Positions 7,930 through 15,422 of a stretch of DNA of 16,229 nucleotides are shown one piece after another. Position numbers and translations under genes: made by a program. Each line of letters opens with the position of its first letter. The first letter of the stretch is position 1. Source of the stretch: Chloroflexota bacterium (lineage in GTDB: Bacteria > Chloroflexota > Anaerolineae > Anaerolineales > UBA11858); NCBI GenBank assembly GCA_030666985.1, contig DAOUWT010000027.1, forward strand, positions 1 through 16,229, written 5' to 3'. The notes below the pieces were generated by a model that saw only the letters and a list, made by a program, of their open reading frames with translations, had not been told where the DNA came from and searched no databases.

Positions 7930-9407
7930 ACACAAAACGTTTAGTTGTCTTGACCATCCTCCTTGCCGTCTTTGCCATGGCAGCCCGCACGCCGCTAGAC
8001 AGCGATATGTGGTGGCATTTGCGGGCCGGTGAGACTACCTGGCAGTCGGGAAGGCCGTTACTGGCAGATAAATTTTCTTTCACGCGCTACGGGGAGACTT
8101 GGGTCAACCATAGCTGGCTTTCTCAGGTGGGGATGTACATTCTCTTTCGAGTGGGGAGTTACCGCGCTCTTTCGGCTTGGGTGGCGGTTTTTGCGGTTTT
8201 GAGCATGGGCTTGATTCTCCTTCAAATGGAGGGAAGTCCCTTTGTTCGCGCGGGGGCGGTTGTTCTGGCGTCAACGGTCTCAGCGGTGGTCTGGTCTCCG
8301 CGCCCGCAAATTGCTTCCTTGGTGTTGTTTGCCCTTGTGGGCTATTTGCTGTACCTTTATAAATGGCGCGGTAAAAATCGCCTGGGATGGTTGATCCCTA
8401 TATTTATTTTGTGGTCTAATTTGCACGGCGGCTACGTGTTGGGATTGATTTTGATGGGGACGGTGATTGGAGGGGAGATTGTCAATTTGGCCCTGGGCTG
8501 GGAGGGGGAGGAGGTGCTGGCCTGGAAGCGGATTGGGACGCTTGCCCTGTGGGGGATGGCCGGAGCCTTGGTGGTGGTCGTGAACCCCAACGGACCCAAG
8601 ATGTGGCTGCTCCCCTTTCAAACGGTAGGGGTTAGCGTTCTGCAAGATTTTATCTCTGAGTGGGCCTCCCCAGATTTTCATCAACTTGTTCAGCAGCCTT
8701 TTTTGTGGCTTTTATTGCTCACATTTGGGGCGGTGGGTGTCTCTGAGCGCCGCTTGGACGGCAGTGATTTAGTTGGAGTAGTTTTTTTTGCGTACTTGGC
8801 CCTCGTCGCCCGCCGGAATTACGGGCCTTTTGCCCTGGTGGCTGCCCCGGTGCTAACTCGGCATCTGGCGGATTTGCTCCCTGCGTGGCAAGAACGTATT
8901 GCTGCAAGATGGCCTTGGTTCGCCAAATTACACGCTTACCAGGAACGGTCAGAGGAGACTATAAATCCCATCCTCCAGCAGAGCGTTAATGTGGGCATTC
9001 TGGTTCTGTTGAGTCTGGCCGCTGTAGTGAAATTGGTGCAGGTGACTCGTCCAGAATTTGTACATGAGGCGGAGAGGCAGGTTTTCCCCGTAGGGGCCGT
9101 GGAATGGATCAATGAGAATCAGCCGGAAGGGCAGATGTTCAACTCTTATAATTGGGGCGGGTATCTAATATGGCACCTGCGTGATTATGCCGTTTTTGTG
9201 GATGGCAGGACGGATTTGTATGGAGATGATTTGCTGGGCGAGTATCTGTCTGTGATGGGAGGAGAGGAGGGCTGGGAGGATGTGCTGGATGAGTGGGATG
9301 CGGGAGTGGTTGTGATTGAGCCGTATAGTCCCCTGGTGAGGGAGTTGGAGGATGGGGGGTGGCGGTTGATGTACGAGGATGGGGAGGCGGTGGTGTATGG
9401 GAGGTGA
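7926..9407 (+). CDS. Polytopic membrane protein, GT-C-like (D-x-D-M-W-W-H-L family)
   Basis: This is a 493-residue protein starting at a TTG that overlaps the previous TGA; GGAAGGA nine bases earlier supports this start. The first membrane segment (about 6-20) leads into TPLDSDMWWHLRAGE (D25, D27), then KFSFTRYGETWVNHSWLSQ. This N-terminal pattern belongs to a widespread family of uncharacterised bacterial membrane proteins with GT-C-like topology. The middle is made of hydrophobic helices. From about residue 375 an outward C-terminal domain contains MFNSYNWGGYLIWH and FVDGRTDLYGDD. The acidic first loop and soluble tail suggest a lipid-linked sugar transferase, which is inference. A broken copy of its last 230 bases lies at 11831-12006. 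Confidence 0.8.
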   Translation: MNTKRLVVLTILLAVFAMAARTPLDSDMWWHLRAGETTWQSGRPLLADKFSFTRYGETWVNHSWLSQVGMYILFRVGSYRALSAWVAVFAVLSMGLILLQMEGSPFVRAGAVVLASTVSAVVWSPRPQIASLVLFALVGYLLYLYKWRGKNRLGWLIPIFILWSNLHGGYVLGLILMGTVIGGEIVNLALGWEGEEVLAWKRIGTLALWGMAGALVVVVNPNGPKMWLLPFQTVGVSVLQDFISEWASPDFHQLVQQPFLWLLLLTFGAVGVSERRLDGSDLVGVVFFAYLALVARRNYGPFALVAAPVLTRHLADLLPAWQERIAARWPWFAKLHAYQERSEETINPILQQSVNVGILVLLSLAAVVKLVQVTRPEFVHEAERQVFPVGAVEWINENQPEGQMFNSYNWGGYLIWHLRDYAVFVDGRTDLYGDDLLGEYLSVMGGEEGWEDVLDEWDAGVVVIEPYSPLVRELEDGGWRLMYEDGEAVVYGR

Positions 9408-11796
9408 AAGGTTGTCGTCATTGATTAGTAATATCAGTATCCCCAATCAAAATATCCGCAATGCGTTGGGTGTTTTCCTTATCTCTGGAAGCCTTTTGGC
9501 GCTAGAGATGCTTTATATCAGATTCATCTCGATTCTGTTGTTTCCGGTGGCGGCCTATCTGGTGATCAGTATAGCCCTTCTGGGTTTGGGCGCCAGTGGT
9601 GGGTATCTCAGCCTGCGACATAAGGATAGCATTGACTTTGACAAAGTGAGCCTCAGTTGTGTTGGTTTTGCACTTTCGGTTTTGCTATCCTTTCCATTTG
9701 TTTGGTATGCAGGTCAAACGCCGAGCATTGCTATTTTCTTGCCCATTATCCTTGCTCTGCCGATGTTTTTTGGCGGTTTTGTGCTTTCTTCGACCTTCTC
9801 TTTGTCTAGAACTCGTTTGCCAGTGCTGTATTTTGCTGATCTACTGGGGGCGGGTGCTTCCGCAGGTCTTATACTGCTAGGCTTGGTCTACTTTAACGGG
9901 ATACAGGTTGGCTTACTGATAGCAGCTACTGGTCTTTTTGCCGCAGGGATGTTTTCTTTTCGGCGCAATTGGGTTGTGATTGCAAGCTTACTCATCCTGG
10001 TAGTAATAATCTTTGGCTTTAGTTCGTGGATTCCTAAAGGCATCACGCCGGTTTCCCCAAAAGAACTTAAGCTTATGCTTGAGCTGGGTGATGAAGTCGT
10101 TTGGGAGTATCAGGGATGGAGTCCGATTGCACGGGTTGATGTGATGTCTCTTCCGAATGATTTGCTTTCAACTGAACTGGAAGTTCCGTACAAGCTTGTG
10201 ACCCATGATGGGGGTGCTCCCACGCTTTTGCTTAATCTAAAGGATGAACAAGATAAAGCCAATATTGTTGATAAAACAATCTTTGGCGTTCCTTATTGGA
10301 TTCAGGAGGAACCCTCCGTGTTGGTCATTGGCTTGGGAGGAGGCCCCGATGTCATTGCTGGCCTAGTAGCTGGGGCCTCTAAAATCCGGGGTGCAGAGGT
10401 TAATCCAGAGATGATAGCCATTGTCAAGGAGAATTATGCCGACTTCGTAGGCAATCCTTATGAGGATGAGCGGATACAAATTGAGTTGATTGATGGAAGA
10501 CACCTGCTGGCACGTAGCGATGAGCAATTCGATATCATACAGCTTACAGGTGTTGATACCACAGTTGCATCGCTTGGAGCTAATCCTAATATGGCCGAGA
10601 ATTATCTCTACACTCGCGAGGCATTCGTTCAATATTTAGAGCATTTGAATAAATCTGGCGTTTTATCTGTTTCTTTCCCAAACGTCGAGGGACTTGGCTT
10701 GCGTCTCTTAGCTCTTGCATCGGAGGCTCTACAATACAATGGCCTGACCCCGGTAGAAGATCATGTGGTTGTGTCGGAGATGACAGGCTATATTCACGTT
10801 TTGGTAAAAAAGAGTCCTTTTACCAGTGAAGAAATTAGCACGCTCCAGAATCATTATCGGGAAGATCCATCCAGTATTTATTTTCCTCTCTATCACCGTT
10901 TGTTTGGCACTCCAGATGTTGGTTTTATCGCTAACAGCCGGATTATGTTAGCGCCGGGCTATCCTACAGACAATCAATATTCTGCATTCATCGTTGCTTT
11001 AGAAGCAGGGAATGAGCGAGATTTTATTGATGAGCAGCCGCAAACCATTGCGCCTTCCACGGATGATTGGCCTTTCTTTTTTGTGCTTGATAAATGGGGC
11101 TTTCAAAGCGTCAACTACGATACGCTTCTGCTTACGTTGGCATTTTTGCTCATCTTTTCAGTTTTTCTGACGATCCTTCCAGCTTTCTTCTTGGAGCGTA
11201 GGGGCATCTCAATTCCAAGACCTGTATCCATCGTTGTTTATTTTGCTTGTCTCGGTTTAGGTTTCATTTTCGTCGAAGTGACGTTGATTCAGAAACTCAG
11301 CCTAATCGTTGGACATCCATCTTATTCATTGGCAATCACGCTGTGTTCATTACTGATTGCGTCTGGGATTGGAAGCCTGTTGAGTATCAAAGTTTCAATG
11401 TCGTTTTCAAAGAAGGCATTTGTGGCTGCGCTTGCTGTAGCCACTCTGGTGCTGATCGTAAATCCAGGCTTAGATTTTTTTAGAAATATGATATTAGTTC
11501 AGCCTTTGGCTACCAGAGTTTTAGTTTCTTCTGTAATTGTAGCTATCCCAGGCATATTCATGGGGATTCCATTTCCATCAGGATTATCTGTTGTCAAGAA
11601 AATTCAGCCAAGCTTCGTTCCTTGGGTGTGGGGAGTGAACGCGACGTTCACTGTAATTGGGACAATTTTTGCTCTACTAATTGCCTTGACTAATGGATAT
11701 GGAGTTGTTTTCAAGCTTGCGGCTTCTTTATATTTTGTGTCTGCTTTGTCAATATTTGTGTTTTCATATAGGAAAGATGCTTTTCTGGAAGTATAA
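9397..11796 (+). CDS. Membrane-embedded spermidine-synthase-like protein
   Basis: From the ATG at 9397 this is 799 residues. A TTG at 9412, with GGAGGTGA seven bases before it, is an equally good start. Order: N-terminal membrane helices (to about residue 215), a soluble Rossmann domain (about 225-550), then about seven further helices to the end. The soluble part shows a nucleotide-binding loop VLVIGLGGGPDV near 308, an acidic strand end GAEVNPEM, IELIDGRHLL, and GVDTTVASLG followed by YTREAFVQYLEHL. This is the order of motifs in spermine/spermidine synthases, with the Asp of GVD in the place of the catalytic Asp. Membrane-fused relatives of this kind are common, but most have no proven aminopropyl transfer. 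The first codons overlap or abut the previous gene, so it belongs to the same operon. Composition is less GC-rich than the genes before it. Confidence 0.8.
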   Translation: MGGERLSSLISNISIPNQNIRNALGVFLISGSLLALEMLYIRFISILLFPVAAYLVISIALLGLGASGGYLSLRHKDSIDFDKVSLSCVGFALSVLLSFPFVWYAGQTPSIAIFLPIILALPMFFGGFVLSSTFSLSRTRLPVLYFADLLGAGASAGLILLGLVYFNGIQVGLLIAATGLFAAGMFSFRRNWVVIASLLILVVIIFGFSSWIPKGITPVSPKELKLMLELGDEVVWEYQGWSPIARVDVMSLPNDLLSTELEVPYKLVTHDGGAPTLLLNLKDEQDKANIVDKTIFGVPYWIQEEPSVLVIGLGGGPDVIAGLVAGASKIRGAEVNPEMIAIVKENYADFVGNPYEDERIQIELIDGRHLLARSDEQFDIIQLTGVDTTVASLGANPNMAENYLYTREAFVQYLEHLNKSGVLSVSFPNVEGLGLRLLALASEALQYNGLTPVEDHVVVSEMTGYIHVLVKKSPFTSEEISTLQNHYREDPSSIYFPLYHRLFGTPDVGFIANSRIMLAPGYPTDNQYSAFIVALEAGNERDFIDEQPQTIAPSTDDWPFFFVLDKWGFQSVNYDTLLLTLAFLLIFSVFLTILPAFFLERRGISIPRPVSIVVYFACLGLGFIFVEVTLIQKLSLIVGHPSYSLAITLCSLLIASGIGSLLSIKVSMSFSKKAFVAALAVATLVLIVNPGLDFFRNMILVQPLATRVLVSSVIVAIPGIFMGIPFPSGLSVVKKIQPSFVPWVWGVNATFTVIGTIFALLIALTNGYGVVFKLAASLYFVSALSIFVFSYRKDAFLEV

Positions 11797-11830
11797 ATAG
11801 CTGTTAGCTGAGGTGTAAAAGAAGCCTTCC

Positions 11831-12006
11831 CCTGCGAGATTATCCCGTTTTTGTAGATGGCCGCACGGATTTGTACAGCGATGAGGTGCTGGGCGAGTAT
11901 TTGCAGGTGATGGGCTGGGAGGATGTGCTGGAGGAGTGGGATGTGAATTTGGTGTTGGTGGGGGTGGATAGTTGGAAGGGGAGGGGAGGTGGTGTATGAG
12001 AGGTGA
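11831..12006 (+). pseudogene. Relic of the 3' end of a 7926-9407-type gene
   Basis: Read from 11832, this stretch gives LRDYPVFVDGRTDLYSDEVL, then GEYLQVMG and WEDVLEEWDVNLVLV. It matches the C-terminus of the gene ending at 9407 (LRDYAVFVDGRTDLYGDD, WEDVLDEWDAGVVVI). Three codons are missing at the GGEEG site, and a longer deletion removes the segment before the end. After that deletion the frame shifts, and the true terminus reappears as EVVYER with TGA at 12004, matching EAVVYGR. There is no start codon or N-terminal part. The matching DNA in the intact gene is about 9176-9407, and identity looks like roughly four bases in five by eye. Confidence 0.8.
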
Positions 12007-12103
12007 TATTATTGATAATTATGTTGAAGTTAGCGTAATTGTTCCTGCATCAGAAGATGGAAAAATAATACTTGGTTCGCAGGATTGGAAGGGAGTATGT
12101 TAG
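11996..12103 (+). pseudogene. Possible truncated start of a family-2 glycosyltransferase
   Basis: An ATG overlapping the relic's end opens 35 codons: MRGDIIDNYVEVSVIVPASE and a short tail ending GVC. VSVIVPA after a short leader is the usual first beta strand of GT2 (GT-A fold) glycosyltransferases. The frame then stops without the rest of the domain. It uses the same overlapping ATG position that begins the gene after the intact copy (9397). The reading as a GT2 stub rests on about ten residues, so it is tentative. The 300-base gap 11797-12096 otherwise holds only the relic before it. Confidence 0.35.
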
Positions 12104-13635
12104 ATAGGCAAAAGTGGATATTGATAATCACTCTTCTTATTATCGGTGTATGGCATATAGCTTTAGGCCAATTGTTTATTGACGATGCATATATTTTTTT
12201 CCGGTACGCACGTCATTTTGCGGAGGGTGATGGCCTTGTCTATAATTCTGGTGAACAGATAATGGGCTTTACTAGTCCACTTTACGTGCTTTGGTTAGGA
12301 TTTTGGCATGCCTTGGGAATAGATTTAAACATAATTGCTTTAGCGACTGGTGTGTTGTGTAATATGGCGATTGTAGCAGCTATATATTCTATAGTATTTC
12401 TGGCTACCGATAATTTTTGGGGAGGAGTGTTTGCCATGACCTTATTTGCCTTTTCTCCAAAAGGAGCCTTGCCAGCTTTAATGGGGATGGAAACTGCATT
12501 GTTTTTGGCTTTGATACTTGCGGCTATATTCTTTTTCAATGAGAACAAAGTTTTGTTTGGGGCAATATTTTCTGGATTGGTTGCATTGACACGTCCTGAG
12601 GGTGTGGCATTTTTAGGTTTAGTCCTGTTTTGGCTTGTAATTCATGGATTTAGTAATAATAAAATCACATATTATTGGCGAGCAATCTCGTTGGCCCTGA
12701 TACCAATAGTTTGTTGGAGCGTTTTTGCTATCAAGTATTATGATGGTCTATTGCCAATGTCCATGTTAGCAAAGGCCATTACCTATCCTCGATATGAAAG
12801 TCCTTTTCACAATTCACTGCTATTGGTTCGATATGCAACAATGCCATTTGAGTGGGTGCCTGAGATGCCTGTATTGAGTTGGGACAATGTGATGTTAGGT
12901 GGCTTGGTTGTCATTGGTATAGTGTACTGGATGGCTGAATTTTTGAGTAAACCTTTTTCGATTTACATTGTATGGATCATAGGAATTGGGGGAGGTTATG
13001 CGTTTGTGAACCGATATCTTTTTCCTTGGTATTTTGCACCTTTTTATTTGGGCGCTGTTATTTTTTTGGTTTTAGGTATTTTAGCGGCAATTAAATGGAT
13101 TCTTAAAATATGTCAGTCTTTAGAATTTTTCCGAGTAAAAAATGCGATAAAATATATATATTTGACTGTAGGAATCGTTTGTGTAGGGGGACTTGCATTT
13201 ATTACAGTTATGACCGCATTCACAATGAGGACGTCAATCAGATTACGCGAAGAAGCTTATAGAGCCGTTGGTCTTTGGTTAAATGAAACTTGTCCAGATG
13301 CGATAGTAGCTTCACCAGAAATAGGTGCGTTGGGGCTTGCTTTTAAAGGGGAGATATTAGACTTAAGTGGATTGGTAAGCCCCTCGGTTATGGATTATTA
13401 CCGAGATCCTAATTATCAATTTGTATTCCCGCACCGTATTCCTCCTCGTTTGTGGGTAGATTTTCAGCCAGACGTAGTGGTCTCTTTTGATCGTTTTTTG
13501 ACGAAAATAGTGGACGATGCGTGGTTTAAGCAACAGTATAGTTTGATCTTGCGTTGCTCCGAAAACCATCCTTATTATGGGGCATTAGAAGTTTTTGTAT
13601 CGCGTTTATCAGAGCATTGTAGAATAGAGAAATGA
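12097..13635 (+). CDS. GT-C type membrane glycosyltransferase-like protein, paralogue of the 2705-4312 product
   Basis: The ATG at 12097 was chosen, giving 512 residues; GGAAGG lies four bases before it. A TTG at 12085 would add four residues. The first helix leads to FIDDAYIFFRYARH (D29-D30) and GDGLVYNSGEQIMGFTSPLY, the same first-loop signature as the minus-strand protein. It is followed by helices and a C-terminal outward domain with VASPEIGALGLAFKGEILDL, which aligns in layout with the other protein's AAGDVGVLGF. It is therefore a diverged paralogue, probably also transferring a lipid-linked sugar outside the cell. Its base composition is markedly more AT-rich than the paralogue's, which speaks against recent local duplication. 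It starts six bases before the stop of the GT2-like stub. Confidence 0.85.
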   Translation: MLDRQKWILIITLLIIGVWHIALGQLFIDDAYIFFRYARHFAEGDGLVYNSGEQIMGFTSPLYVLWLGFWHALGIDLNIIALATGVLCNMAIVAAIYSIVFLATDNFWGGVFAMTLFAFSPKGALPALMGMETALFLALILAAIFFFNENKVLFGAIFSGLVALTRPEGVAFLGLVLFWLVIHGFSNNKITYYWRAISLALIPIVCWSVFAIKYYDGLLPMSMLAKAITYPRYESPFHNSLLLVRYATMPFEWVPEMPVLSWDNVMLGGLVVIGIVYWMAEFLSKPFSIYIVWIIGIGGGYAFVNRYLFPWYFAPFYLGAVIFLVLGILAAIKWILKICQSLEFFRVKNAIKYIYLTVGIVCVGGLAFITVMTAFTMRTSIRLREEAYRAVGLWLNETCPDAIVASPEIGALGLAFKGEILDLSGLVSPSVMDYYRDPNYQFVFPHRIPPRLWVDFQPDVVVSFDRFLTKIVDDAWFKQQYSLILRCSENHPYYGALEVFVSRLSEHCRIEK

Positions 13636-13636
13636 T

Positions 13637-13708
13637 GTGTCACGTGCAAATACTGAGTCTGAAACTAGGGATGCAATCGATGAATTTGTAGAGTGGATTC
13701 TGAGTTAA
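13637..13708 (+). other. Short ORF, possible gene relic
   Basis: Just after the previous stop, a frame starting with GTG reads VSRANTESETRDAIDEF and closes VEWILS with TAA. It is hydrophilic and could be the C-terminal tail of a lost protein, but it is too short to identify. The remainder of this gap, to 13798, is AT-rich, and I see nothing in it apart from the AAGGT before the next start. Confidence 0.15.
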
Positions 13709-13798
13709 TTATTAGTAAATCATACTTATTGGTGCCTATTTTCTGGAAAGATGATAAGTGATTTCAACTTTTATTTAACATAAATTTAAGGTAATACG

Positions 13799-15406
13799 AT
13801 GACAAAAAATCCATCTAATTTAGAACGACCTCGAATCAATTATAAAATTTTCGCAGAATTACTACTAATTCTTGTAATACTAACACTGGCAGGGTATCTG
13901 CGTTTAGCGAATCTTGTGGATAACCCGGGTTGGTATAGTGATGAAGGCACTCTTATAAACATTGCTCAAAATTTAATGCAGGGTAAGGTTCAATATCTTG
14001 CCATTAACCAATCCATTCTTATAGTTGGGCGGCCGCCTCTTTTCGTAGGCATACTAGCGGTTTTGTTCTATGTTTTTGGCGAAGGGATTGAAACCTTGCG
14101 TGTGTTTACTGGAAGTTTAGGAGTAATTTCAGTAGGTTTGTTATATTGGGTTGTGCGGCGAATACTTGGAAGAAAAGGTGTGTCGCTGGCCTTGCTCTCT
14201 GCTTTAATGTTGGCAATTTACCCTCAAGCAATTTTATACAACCGTTTGGGGTTTAGCTATAATTTGCTTATGCCACTGGCGTTGTTAACCTTTTGGGGGC
14301 TGTGGGAATATTTAACCACAATGAAGGCAGCTTGGCTGGTTTTGGCTGCTTTGGCTGTTGGATTAGGAGGAACTTCAGACTTGATGATGTTTACTTTCGC
14401 GCCGGTCATAGTATTGGTGGTCTCGACTCGCCGATGGCGTGATTTGTTGTGGGCATTGCCTTTAATCGCATTGCCATTTAGCTTATACGCGCTAGTGATG
14501 CTCATTACTGTTCCCCATGCTTTTCTTTTTGATCTAAAATTTACTCTTTTTCGCTTAGGCGAGGTTCCTTGGTTTGCACAATTCCCTGTTATGGTATTAA
14601 ATTATGGTACTTTATTGATACAGAATCTTTGGTTTGCTCTGGCAATTATTGGGTTCTTTTTATTACCACGATTTCGCATTAAGATTTTAAGTTTATTGAT
14701 GTTCTTTGTTCCCATAGTCTTATTAGGCCGCACCACTGGTCTTAGTAGTTTGGGGTTTTATTATATAAGTCCATTATTTCCATTTGTCGCGATGGGAGTT
14801 GCCGTGTTGCTTGTTGAGGGCTGGCCTGTGGTTCTAGAAGTGGCACAAAATGGATTTGATGTATTATTTAGCCAATGGGGGTGGATACCTCAGCATAAAA
14901 ATGGAAGATGGATAAGGGCGAGAGTTGTGGTGTTAGGTAGTAGTTTGGTGTTTTTTTTGATAATAATAACCCCTGTTCTTATTTCAGCATCTCTTAGTGT
15001 TTATCAAGTTCAAAGTGAATTAAGTAGTGGGATTGATAATCTATTGGTAGACGCAATTGATGCTAATAAAGTGGCAGATTACGTGGACCAATATAGTGAG
15101 GCAGATGATGTTATTCTCACTTCACCAACTATCTCATGGTTATTTGATTCTCAAACAGCTGATTTCCAGATGGCTATTGCCGCGGAGGGAAAAGCTACGA
15201 AGCATTTTCCCGCTGATATCCCTTCGGAGCGATTCGCTTTTGACCCTCGTTATACCCAAGCGCGGTATGTAGTTATCGATCCTGTGTGGCGTAATTGGGC
15301 CGCAGTGAATATGCCTGAAGTGGAAGCCATGATTGAAGATGTGGAAAAATGGCCGCTGGTATTTCAGTCTGGAGAAATCGATGTTTATGAAAACCCAGCT
15401 AAGTAG
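13799..15406 (+). CDS. GT39-like membrane glycosyltransferase (PMT/ArnT superfamily)
   Basis: This is a 535-residue polytopic protein. After a cytoplasmic start and one helix (about 20-37) comes WYSDEGTLINIAQNLMQGK, in which D48-E49 is the acidic pair typical of the first outward loop of GT39/ArnT-like enzymes. It is followed by GRPPLFVGILAVLFYVFG and a second helix pair, the classic PMT_2 order. The region to about residue 390 is membrane helices. The last 130 or so residues are a soluble outward domain with a YVDQYSEADDVILTSPTIS stretch. Family members transfer a sugar from a polyprenyl-phosphate carrier to protein or lipid; the acceptor is unknown. AAGGTAAT before the ATG is a fair ribosome-binding site. 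Base composition is AT-rich. Only 16 bases separate it from the next gene, so they are probably cotranscribed. Confidence 0.85.
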   Translation: MTKNPSNLERPRINYKIFAELLLILVILTLAGYLRLANLVDNPGWYSDEGTLINIAQNLMQGKVQYLAINQSILIVGRPPLFVGILAVLFYVFGEGIETLRVFTGSLGVISVGLLYWVVRRILGRKGVSLALLSALMLAIYPQAILYNRLGFSYNLLMPLALLTFWGLWEYLTTMKAAWLVLAALAVGLGGTSDLMMFTFAPVIVLVVSTRRWRDLLWALPLIALPFSLYALVMLITVPHAFLFDLKFTLFRLGEVPWFAQFPVMVLNYGTLLIQNLWFALAIIGFFLLPRFRIKILSLLMFFVPIVLLGRTTGLSSLGFYYISPLFPFVAMGVAVLLVEGWPVVLEVAQNGFDVLFSQWGWIPQHKNGRWIRARVVVLGSSLVFFLIIITPVLISASLSVYQVQSELSSGIDNLLVDAIDANKVADYVDQYSEADDVILTSPTISWLFDSQTADFQMAIAAEGKATKHFPADIPSERFAFDPRYTQARYVVIDPVWRNWAAVNMPEVEAMIEDVEKWPLVFQSGEIDVYENPAK

Positions 15407-15422
15407 AGGAGGGATCCCGTAA

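Noticed and set aside
11797..12096. Intact small gene in the gap, covering FVDGRTDLY
   Set aside because: There is no start codon with a ribosome-binding site, and the end is frameshifted relative to the intact homologue, so it was called a relic.
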